From Cloacimonetes bacterium UBA6081 (lineage in GTDB: Bacteria > Cloacimonadota > Cloacimonadia > Cloacimonadales > Cloacimonadaceae), in the NCBI GenBank assembly GCA_002428685.1, contig DIXL01000008.1, positions 1-41,539 on the forward strand: a stretch of 41,539 nt of DNA, read 5' to 3'. Shown here in pieces: positions 17,414 through 24,596 of this stretch; position 1 is the first letter of the stretch; every line of letters starts with the position of its first letter. The notes below the pieces were generated by a model. It had not been told where the DNA came from. It was given only the letters and a program-made list of their open reading frames with translations, and did not search any database. The translations under genes were made by a program, and so were the position numbers.

Positions 17414-17457
17414 TGAGTAAGATTGTGGTGAAAAACACAGAGATATGTTCCAAATAG
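17413..17457 (+). pseudogene. 14-codon remnant of a KilA-N gene start
   Basis: Overlapping the mod stop as ATGA is a tiny frame MSKIVVKNTEICSK, closed by TAG at 17455-17457. Its first eleven residues match the start of the intact KilA-N gene at 18314 (MKKIEVQNKEI), and the DNA is similar over about 33 bases. It looks like the surviving 5' end of a kilA-N copy whose remainder was replaced by the dinD-like gene. It could also act as a leader peptide; a remnant is more likely. Confidence 0.45.
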
Positions 17458-17470
17458 CAGGAGGATGGTA

Positions 17471-18313
17471 GTGAATAACCTGGATGATTATAAGAAAACT
17501 ATCTTCGAGAGGCTAAAAAAAATAAATGAGTTTGGTTCGGAATATTGGCTGGCAAGGGATTTGTCCGAAGCCCTGGATTATAGCCAATGGCGTAATTTTG
17601 TAAACGTGATTGACAAAGCCAAAGAAGCTTGTAAGAATACGGGTAACAACGTGTTGGATCATTTTGCCGAGGTCAGCAAAATGATCAGCTTGCCTAAAAC
17701 TGCAACAAGAGAAATCGACGATATTATGCTCTCTCGTTATGCTTGTTATTTAATTGTTCAAAATGCCGATCCTGCCAAAGAAATAGTCGCTTTGGGTCAA
17801 TCCTACTTTGCCCTAAAAACAAGAGAAAGGGAACTGGATGAAGAATACCAACAATTAACTGAAGATAAAAAACGCCTGGCAATCAGGCAAGAACTAAGAG
17901 AGCACAATAAACAATTGGCTGATGCTGCCAAAGACGCAGGTATTGAAGACTCAACAGATTATGCTGTGTTCCAGAACTATGGCTATATGGGACTGTATGG
18001 AGGATTGAAAGCAAAGGATATACATATTCGTAAGGGGCTGAAGAAAAGCCAGAAGATCCTGGATCATATGGGCAGCACAGAACTTGCAGCTAACTTATTC
18101 AGGGCAACCCAAACAGAGGAAAAGCTTAGAAGAGAGAAGGTTAAGGGAAAGAAAGTAGCTAATGATGTTCACTACACTGTAGGTAAAAAAGTGCGAGAAA
18201 CCATTGAAGAACTTGGCGGAACTATGCCAGAAGATTTGCCTACCCCAGAAGAATCCATTGCTAAGATAGAGCAAAAAAGCAAATCTATTATTGAGGGCAA
18301 AAAAGAGGATTAA
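17471..18313 (+). CDS. DinD-like DNA-damage-inducible protein
   Basis: About 280 residues resembling E. coli DinD and the BRO/antirepressor-like group: an N-terminal helical part with EYWLARDLSEALDYSQWRNF (typical of Bro-N/DinD), LPKTATREIDDIMLSRYACYLI in the middle (~75-95), a coiled coil rich in E and K (~115-160), and a C-terminal KGKKVANDVHYTVGKKVRETIEELGG region with TMPEDLPTPEESI. The GTG at 17471 has AGGAGG six bases upstream; the in-frame ATG at 17465 directly abuts that site, so GTG is preferred. DinD inhibits RecA filaments in E. coli. It sits between mod and res and abuts the KilA-N gene, so it is cotranscribed with the restriction system; its part there is unknown. Confidence 0.8.
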   Translation: MNNLDDYKKTIFERLKKINEFGSEYWLARDLSEALDYSQWRNFVNVIDKAKEACKNTGNNVLDHFAEVSKMISLPKTATREIDDIMLSRYACYLIVQNADPAKEIVALGQSYFALKTRERELDEEYQQLTEDKKRLAIRQELREHNKQLADAAKDAGIEDSTDYAVFQNYGYMGLYGGLKAKDIHIRKGLKKSQKILDHMGSTELAANLFRATQTEEKLRREKVKGKKVANDVHYTVGKKVRETIEELGGTMPEDLPTPEESIAKIEQKSKSIIEGKKED

Positions 18314-19120
18314 ATGAAGAAGATTGAGGTGCAAAACAAAGAGATAAGAATAACATCGCATAATAGTGAGGATTACATATCTTTAACCGATATGCTAAAA
18401 GCTAAGGATGGAGATTTCTTTATCTCAGATTGGCTTAGAAACAGGAATACCATAGAGTTTATGGGCATCTGGGAAACCGTGCACAATCCAAACTTTAATT
18501 ATGGCGAATTCGCCATAATTAGAAGTCAGGCAGGTTTAAACAGCTATAAAATCAGTGCTAAGGACTGGGCGGCAAAAACAAATGCGATCGGTCTTTTTGC
18601 CAAAGCCGGTCGCTATGGGGGAACCTATGCGCACAAGGACATTGCTTTCGAATTTGGGATGTGGATCAGCGCAGAATTCAAAGTATATCTGATCCTGGAG
18701 TTCCAACGCCTAAAAGAACAGGAACAGAAGCAACTCGGCTGGAATATTCGCAGAGATTTGGCAAAAATGAACTACCGGGTTCATACTGATGCCATAAAGG
18801 AGAATTTGATACCTCCGCAGCTTACGCCCAAGCAAGTAAACATAATATATGCACAGGAAGCCGATGTTCTGAATATGGCATTGTTTGGGATTACCGCCAA
18901 GCAGTGGCGCGAAGCCAATCCAGATAAAGATGGCAATCTCAGAGATTATGCCAATATCACCCAGCTTATCTGCTTGGTTAATCTTGAGAATCTCAATGCT
19001 CATTTCATCAATGAAGGTGTTCCTCAGCCCGAAAGGCTAAAAAAACTGAACAAAATCGCTATTCAACAGATGAAGCAACTTACAGAACCGGCTATGCTGC
19101 CACAGCCGGAAGGAAGGTAA
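18314..19120 (+). CDS. KilA-N domain protein
   Basis: 268 residues. Residues ~10-135 form a KilA-N domain with DYISLTDMLKAKDG, GLNSYKISAKDWAAKTNAIG and the hallmark GRYGGTYAHKDIAFEFGMWISAEFKVYL followed by EFQRLK. The C-terminal half contains a helical region with LTPKQVNIIYAQEADVLN and MALFGITAKQWREANPD. KilA-N domains bind DNA and are common in phages and in genes riding inside restriction loci. It starts directly after the dinD-like stop and ends 2 bases before res. A 26-bp perfect palindrome lies within the coding sequence (18496-18521). A regulatory or anti-phage role within the R-M operon is inference. Confidence 0.88.
   Translation: MKKIEVQNKEIRITSHNSEDYISLTDMLKAKDGDFFISDWLRNRNTIEFMGIWETVHNPNFNYGEFAIIRSQAGLNSYKISAKDWAAKTNAIGLFAKAGRYGGTYAHKDIAFEFGMWISAEFKVYLILEFQRLKEQEQKQLGWNIRRDLAKMNYRVHTDAIKENLIPPQLTPKQVNIIYAQEADVLNMALFGITAKQWREANPDKDGNLRDYANITQLICLVNLENLNAHFINEGVPQPERLKKLNKIAIQQMKQLTEPAMLPQPEGR
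18496..18521. repeat. 26-bp perfect palindrome inside the KilA-N gene
   Basis: TAATTATGGCGAA followed directly by its exact reverse complement TTCGCCATAATTA, with no spacer. It encodes FNYGEFAII in the KilA-N domain. It could be an internal operator or coincidence with conserved codons. Confidence 0.8.
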
Positions 19121-19122
19121 AA

Positions 19123-21801
19123 GTGGCTATTCATCCTGCCTTCCCCAGCTCTCCCTACGAGTTGCTTGACCCCAACATCCGTTGGTTTCCCGCCGATGAA
19201 GACCTGCGCGATACTGCTTATGACAAGCTGCTTCCACCCCTGGTTCACAAAATCCGCAAAGCTGTTCAAAAGTGGCGGGCTGCTGGCTATCAGGACTGTT
19301 CTGATACCAGTAAGGCACTGCTTTTCTGGTGGTTTGAACAGGAACACATTACCACCGACGCGGATGGCAGTTTGCACCGGTTCCGCTATTACTATGCCCA
19401 GAGGGAAGCCATAGAGACTGTTATTTATCTATATGAAGTTGCCAAAGTGAAGGATAAATATGATCTGATGCGTTACGACTCCTCCAGTGCAGTTTCCACC
19501 GGGCATTTTGATGAGGACTGGCTGCGTTTGGTGATAAAGATGGCTACCGGAAGCGGTAAAACCAAGGTGATCAGCATGCTGATTACCTGGTGCTACTTTC
19601 ACAAGCGTTACGAAGAGGATTCGCTGCTATCTACAAACTTCCTGTTGATTGCCCCAAACATCATTGTATTGGATCGTTTAAGAGCGGATTTTGACGGGCT
19701 TAAGATATTCTGGAACGATCCGCTGTTGCCGGATAACGGCTTTGAAGGACAAAACTGGCAGGACGATTTTCAGCTTACTTTGCATATTCAGGATGATGTA
19801 TCAATTATCCGCAAAACAGGTAACCTCTTCCTAACCAATATACATCGTGTTTATGCGGGTAATGAAGCAGAGCCAAGCTTTGAGGATGATAATCTGGAGG
19901 ATTACTTTCTGGGTAAAAAACCTGTGGGTAAAACTAACGATTCCAAGATAGATTTGGGCGTAATCGTGCGCGAAATTGATGAACTGGTCGTAATAAACGA
20001 TGAAGCACACCATATTCACGATCAGCGTTTAGCATGGTTCAAGTCCATCCTGGATATACACAACCGCCTAAAACAAAAAGATCATTTCCTTTCTATTCAA
20101 ATAGATGTAACCGCCACTCCCAAACATAATAACGGGGCTATTTTTGTGCAAACGGTATCGGATTACCCTCTGGTGGAAGCGATTACGCAGAATGTGGTTA
20201 AGCATCCAGTTTTGCCGGATTCTGCCAGCAGGGCAAAGTTGGGTGAGAGGCAAAGTAGCAGATACACGGAACGCTATGCGGATTACATTGCCCTGGGAGT
20301 GGAAGAATGGCGCAAAGTGTATGGCGAGCATGAAAAGCTGGGCAAGAAAGCCATCCTTTTTATTATGACGGATGATACCAAGAACTGTGACGATGTGGCA
20401 GAATATTTGGCTGGCACCTACCCGGAGTTTAAGGATGCAATCCTTACCATCCACACTAATAACAATGGCGAAGTATCGGAAGCAGACAGCAAAAAGAGCA
20501 AAGATGAACTGGATATCCTGCGCTCTGCCGCTAATTGCATTGATGGCTGGGACAGCCCTTACAAAGTGATTATCTCCGTGCTAATGCTAAAAGAAGGCTG
20601 GGACGTGCGCAATGTAACCACCATTGTGGGCTTGCGGGCTTATGCAGCAAAGAGCAATATCCTGCCGGAGCAAACCTTGGGGCGTGGCTTACGGAGAATG
20701 TATCCCGGTGTGGATGCCAAGGAATACGTTAGTGTGGTTGGCACCGATGCCTTTATGGACTTTGTGGAATCCATCCAAAGCGAGGGGGTGGAATTCGAGC
20801 GTAAACCCATGGGCGAGGGGACGGTTCCCAAGGCACCGATTATCATAGAAATCGACAGCGAAAACAAAGCAAAGCAGATAGATAAGCTGGATATCGTAAT
20901 CCCCCTGTTAACCCCGCGCATATACAGAGAATTTAAGAACCTGCACGAGCTAAACCTATCAGAGTTTGATAACCCAAAACTGCAATACTTGCAGTTTAGC
21001 CAAGATGAGCAGCGGGAGATTGTGTTTAGGGATATCACTACCCATGAGATAACCCATAAGACCTATCTGGAATCCGGTGCGGTAACGGATTACCGGGCTG
21101 TGGTGGGCTATTTTACTTCGCTGGTCATGAAGGAAATGCGTTTGGTAAGCGGTTTTGATATTCTACATGGTTTTGTGAAAGAGTTTATTAGGGATCACCT
21201 TTTTAATGTTACAGTGGAGATAGATAACCTTAATACCCTTAGAAACTTATCTGAGCTATACGTAAACAAGATAATAGTGGAAACATTCAAAAAGCAGATA
21301 AATAAGCTTTTAGTCCGGGACAAAGGGTGTGCAGAAATAAGGGACCATATCAAGATTAAAGATGTTCGCCCCTTTGTGGTAAAAGAACAGGCTTATTTCA
21401 TCCCCAAGAAAAGCGTGTTTAATAAGATTATCGGAGATAGCTCTTTTGAGCTGTCATTTGCCTCGTTTCTGGATTCCTGTGAGGATGTTGCGTCCTATGC
21501 CAAGAACTACCTTGCCGTGCATTTTGGCATAGATTATGTAAAATCTGATGGCAGTATCTCCAATTACTACCCCGATTTCTTTGTTAAAACTGCCTCCGGT
21601 GAGCTTTATATAATAGAAACCAAGGGCTTGGAGGATATTGAAGTCCAGCACAAATGGAGCAGGCTGGTTGAGTGGTGTGCAGATATTAATGCCCTTCAGC
21701 ACGAGGTGTCTGTAACCCCGCTATTCATTAAAGAAGCAGATTTTGCCAAGTATAAACCCTTATTGTTTAGTGAGGCGATTGGATTGTTTCAAAGGCCTTA
21801 G
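19123..21801 (+). CDS. Type III restriction endonuclease (Res)
   Basis: An 892-residue helicase-nuclease subunit that acts with Mod. Walker A ATGSGKT at 141-147, the DEAH box at 293-296 (INDEAHH), DVTATP downstream, and helicase motif VI as QTLGRGLRRM show a superfamily 2 helicase. The C-terminal nuclease is PDFF at ~817 with IIETKG at 830-835, the PD-(D/E)xK arrangement seen in type III Res. The GTG start at 19123 follows AGGAAGG and lies 2 bases after the kilA-N stop, so the operon is tightly packed. All catalytic motifs are present, so the enzyme should be active. Confidence 0.93.
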   Translation: MAIHPAFPSSPYELLDPNIRWFPADEDLRDTAYDKLLPPLVHKIRKAVQKWRAAGYQDCSDTSKALLFWWFEQEHITTDADGSLHRFRYYYAQREAIETVIYLYEVAKVKDKYDLMRYDSSSAVSTGHFDEDWLRLVIKMATGSGKTKVISMLITWCYFHKRYEEDSLLSTNFLLIAPNIIVLDRLRADFDGLKIFWNDPLLPDNGFEGQNWQDDFQLTLHIQDDVSIIRKTGNLFLTNIHRVYAGNEAEPSFEDDNLEDYFLGKKPVGKTNDSKIDLGVIVREIDELVVINDEAHHIHDQRLAWFKSILDIHNRLKQKDHFLSIQIDVTATPKHNNGAIFVQTVSDYPLVEAITQNVVKHPVLPDSASRAKLGERQSSRYTERYADYIALGVEEWRKVYGEHEKLGKKAILFIMTDDTKNCDDVAEYLAGTYPEFKDAILTIHTNNNGEVSEADSKKSKDELDILRSAANCIDGWDSPYKVIISVLMLKEGWDVRNVTTIVGLRAYAAKSNILPEQTLGRGLRRMYPGVDAKEYVSVVGTDAFMDFVESIQSEGVEFERKPMGEGTVPKAPIIIEIDSENKAKQIDKLDIVIPLLTPRIYREFKNLHELNLSEFDNPKLQYLQFSQDEQREIVFRDITTHEITHKTYLESGAVTDYRAVVGYFTSLVMKEMRLVSGFDILHGFVKEFIRDHLFNVTVEIDNLNTLRNLSELYVNKIIVETFKKQINKLLVRDKGCAEIRDHIKIKDVRPFVVKEQAYFIPKKSVFNKIIGDSSFELSFASFLDSCEDVASYAKNYLAVHFGIDYVKSDGSISNYYPDFFVKTASGELYIIETKGLEDIEVQHKWSRLVEWCADINALQHEVSVTPLFIKEADFAKYKPLLFSEAIGLFQRP

Positions 21802-22140
21802 GTGTGTTCTCTTATTACCATAATCTCCGGTAACTTGGTATTTGTTTGGGAATGTGAATCTATGCAGAGTTTCACGTCCATGAATGCTGTTTTAAGCTCA
21901 CCAAACTTGCCGTCCCTGACGGAATAGCGAGAAAGTTCTTGACAGAAACCCGTGCAATTACAACCTGTGTCGTAACAACGTAAGTTAACAATCCAATAAA
22001 CTTTCCAGTGCCCGCAAACAAGGGTGAACGCAAGGAAAAGGGATTATCAGCAAACACCAAATAGCCAGCCAGCTTGGCTGCGAACTACCATATAATAAAA
22101 GTGATTGGCTCGATTGCCAAAAAATCACGAAGCAGGATGA
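21802..22140. other. Gene-free stretch after res
   Basis: 339 bases with no supported gene. A short minus-strand frame (around 21872-22060) has no ribosome site or family match and is not called. TTGACA at 21939-21944 has no proper -10 on the plus strand. I see no clear terminator hairpin with a T tract. Confidence 0.4.
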
Positions 22141-22971
22141 ATGATTAAAGAAGTAGGACGTCTGAATATAGACGACTATAAGTTCCTTGACGCCTCTGTG
22201 GAAAAGATCTTCCGCAATGTGGAAAAAGGAAAAAACTCTCTGGCAGAAAAACAAATTGTCGAAATTGGCAACACGGCGAATTACTTTGTGAGGGAAGAAC
22301 TGGGCAAAAGGCTGGCATTATACAGCGGCAATGGCGAAATGGACGACATTTGCAATGGTCTGCTGGAGCATTTTATCTATGGCGTGCGCGCCACCGGATT
22401 GTTTTATTTTTATTACAAGCATCAGGCCAGCCCCGAAAAGATTATCATGACCATTGAAAAAACCTTTGAAAGCGTTCCCTGGGAAAGCGAAACCATCTGC
22501 CTGGAAATGTGGAAAAAACATCCCGAAGTGATGAAGGAATACATGCTGATCTGGGCTCAAAGCGACAACGAAAAAAAGCGAGCAATGAGCATGCATGGCA
22601 TGGAAAACATCGCTGCCCGCCATCCCCAATACATCCTTACCTTCCTATCGCATCTGCTGGACGACGAAAGCGAAGAAGTTCAAAAAAAAATCAGCCATAT
22701 CCTTACGCAGGTTGGACGTCAAAGACCCTTGCAATGCTATAACAATGTCCGCCGCTGGTTGATTGATGCCGATGAAAAACGTGCCCGCACCATCTGGCAA
22801 ACCCTGAAGAAGCTGGCCAACATCTTTACCCAACGCAGTAAGCGAGAAAAATCCAACGAATTTATCAGTATCACCCAGCGCACCGTTACAGAATGGCGCA
22901 ATGATCCCAATCCCAATGTATCCAGTATGGGTGCAAAGTTAGCCGGAATAATTAACCAAAAACGCAAATAG
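22141..22971 (+). CDS. HEAT-like helical repeat protein, possibly related to DNA alkylation repair
   Basis: 276 residues, all-helical by eye: repeated amphipathic helices such as EEVQKKISHILTQVG and DADEKRARTIWQTLKKLANIF, with a basic C-terminus. This resembles the AlkD/ALK-motif HEAT-repeat superfamily, of which the gene at 23790 is a clearer member, but the typical W-R-R motif is missing. It is 12 bases from the trmJ-like gene and appears cotranscribed with it. A run of nine A residues lies at 22682-22690. Function is unassigned; a nucleic-acid or protein scaffold is plausible. Confidence 0.6.
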   Translation: MIKEVGRLNIDDYKFLDASVEKIFRNVEKGKNSLAEKQIVEIGNTANYFVREELGKRLALYSGNGEMDDICNGLLEHFIYGVRATGLFYFYYKHQASPEKIIMTIEKTFESVPWESETICLEMWKKHPEVMKEYMLIWAQSDNEKKRAMSMHGMENIAARHPQYILTFLSHLLDDESEEVQKKISHILTQVGRQRPLQCYNNVRRWLIDADEKRARTIWQTLKKLANIFTQRSKREKSNEFISITQRTVTEWRNDPNPNVSSMGAKLAGIINQKRK

Positions 22972-22983
22972 GCTTTATAAAAG

Positions 22984-23748
22984 ATGCAGGGAAAGGGCTT
23001 GTCCCGCATTGCCATAATCTTGGTAGAGCCAATCTACAGCGGAAACGTGGGTGCCGTTGCCCGCATTATGAACAACTTTTGTATTACAGATCTGCGCATT
23101 GTAGGCTCTGTTCCCGAAAAGAACGACTTTTATCTGGCCATGCACAGCGAACACATTTTGGAACAAGCATCCCTATATCCCAAGCTGGAAGATGCCGTAG
23201 CGGGTTTGGACAGGGTGATTGCCTTTTCCCGCAGGCTGGGTAAAAACAAACCAATTGATTTAACTCCCAGGCAGATGGCGCGTTATGTTCACAGCATTCC
23301 CAAGGCAAAAATCGGCATAGTATTTGGCCGTGAAACCTATGGGCTTACCGATACAGAGGCAGATTTGTGTCCTTTGCGCTGCCATATTCCTGCCAATCCA
23401 GAATTTCCCTCGCTCAATCTGGCGCAGGCAGTAGCCCTTGCCACCTGGGAAATATATAGCCTCCCCTTTGATGAAGAAACCGGCCTGGCAAAGAATTATT
23501 ATGCTGCCGATGGGATTGAACTTGACAGAATTCGGCATTACATGCTGGATGTAATGAACGCCACCGGTTTTATCAAAGACTATGAAAACACCAATTGGGA
23601 CATGTTTTTGGCGAAGCTGCTGGCACAGTTGAATCCGAATAAAAACATGCTTTATAGACTCAGGCAAATGTTTAATCGCTTTCATGTGCTGGTAACCGGA
23701 AAGGGCTTGGGATATGTTTCCAAACCCGGTGACGAAAAGCGGGAGTGA
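22984..23748 (+). CDS. TrmJ-like tRNA 2'-O-methyltransferase (SpoU/SPOUT family)
   Basis: 254 residues. The N-terminal two thirds is a SpoU fold: AIILVEPIYSGNVGAVARIMNNF (residues ~9-31, with the N-x-G-A-x-A-R motif 1), IGIVFGRETYGLTDTE (~109-124, motif 2) and PSLNLAQAVALATWEIY (~143-159, motif 3). This spacing and the ~250-residue length fit TrmJ, which methylates the ribose of position 32 in tRNA using AdoMet; an rRNA target cannot be excluded. It lies between two helical-repeat genes on the same strand, spacing 12 and 41 bases. Confidence 0.85.
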   Translation: MQGKGLSRIAIILVEPIYSGNVGAVARIMNNFCITDLRIVGSVPEKNDFYLAMHSEHILEQASLYPKLEDAVAGLDRVIAFSRRLGKNKPIDLTPRQMARYVHSIPKAKIGIVFGRETYGLTDTEADLCPLRCHIPANPEFPSLNLAQAVALATWEIYSLPFDEETGLAKNYYAADGIELDRIRHYMLDVMNATGFIKDYENTNWDMFLAKLLAQLNPNKNMLYRLRQMFNRFHVLVTGKGLGYVSKPGDEKRE

Positions 23749-23789
23749 AGCAAATGAGCACCTGCAGAGATAATTAAGGAGCTATGGAG

Positions 23790-24596
23790 ATGAAAACAGA
23801 GCTTGATCCACGCTATCGGGCTATTCTTCAAACTGTGGAGGATTACTGTTTGGACCACGAAAATCCTGCCATTGTTAGCAAATACGCCCGTTATTTTCGT
23901 GAAGGTTACGATGCCTACGGCTTGGTGGATGAAGAAATTCATGCCTTGTGCGATAAAGTTTTGGCAGATCACCCCCTATCTATGGAAGAATATGCAGAGG
24001 TTGGCTGGCACCTTTTTGCTACGGGGAGATATGAATTTGCGTCCATAGCAATTCTGCTGCTGGAAAGCTGCAAGGAAAGCTATAACCAAAGCACTTTTAA
24101 CTGGGTAAAAAAATGGCTGGATAATGGCGTGGTAAACTGGGCGCATTGTGATATCATCTGTTCGCGTCTAACCCCTGTTTTTATCGAAAAAGGGATAATT
24201 ACGCTAATTGATTTGGTTCCTTGGCGCGAATCTGACAGCCGTTGGACCAGACGTGCCGTTCCCGTAACCCTGCTCACCTTGCGCAAAACTGCCGATCCGG
24301 AGGAACTGCTGGCCTTTATAGATTCTATGATGACGGAGAAAGAAAGAGTGGTGCATCAGGGCTTGGGCTGGTTTTTGCGGGAACTGTGGAAACTGCATCC
24401 TCAGCCTGTGGAAGAGTTTTTGTTCAAGCATAAACAGCAGTGCGACCGCTTGATTATTCAGTATGCCACCGAAAAAATGAAGGACGATAAAAAGAAACGC
24501 TTTCGCAGAGATAAACCAGAAAAACCCAAAAACTTTAAACAAGGTTCACCAAAGCCTGCTAAACCCAAAAAAGCGGAGAAGAAAATTCATGAATAA
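23790..24596 (+). CDS. AlkD-like DNA alkylation repair HEAT-repeat protein
   Basis: 268 residues. The helical repeats fit the AlkD glycosylase family: LVPWRESDSRWTRRAVPVTLL (~146-166, the W-R-R segment), KERVVHQGLGWFLRELWKLHP (~184-204), then a basic tail rich in K and P. AlkD removes bulky or cationic alkylated bases without flipping them; a catalytic aspartate was not firmly placed. The ATG at 23790 lies 8 bases after AAGGAG, better than the ATG at 23784, which is only 2 bases away. The 3' end overlaps the C25 protease start by 8 bases. The lysine-rich tail (KPAKPKKAEKK) suggests nucleic-acid contact. Confidence 0.72.
   Translation: MKTELDPRYRAILQTVEDYCLDHENPAIVSKYARYFREGYDAYGLVDEEIHALCDKVLADHPLSMEEYAEVGWHLFATGRYEFASIAILLLESCKESYNQSTFNWVKKWLDNGVVNWAHCDIICSRLTPVFIEKGIITLIDLVPWRESDSRWTRRAVPVTLLTLRKTADPEELLAFIDSMMTEKERVVHQGLGWFLRELWKLHPQPVEEFLFKHKQQCDRLIIQYATEKMKDDKKKRFRRDKPEKPKNFKQGSPKPAKPKKAEKKIHE

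Noticed and set aside
21872..22060. Short minus-strand reading frame after res
   Set aside because: 62 codons, no ribosome site, no family resemblance; left as non-coding.
23260..24542. Long minus-strand frames opposite the trmJ- and alkD-like genes
   Set aside because: They are shadows of well-supported plus-strand genes, without ribosome sites or recognisable motifs.
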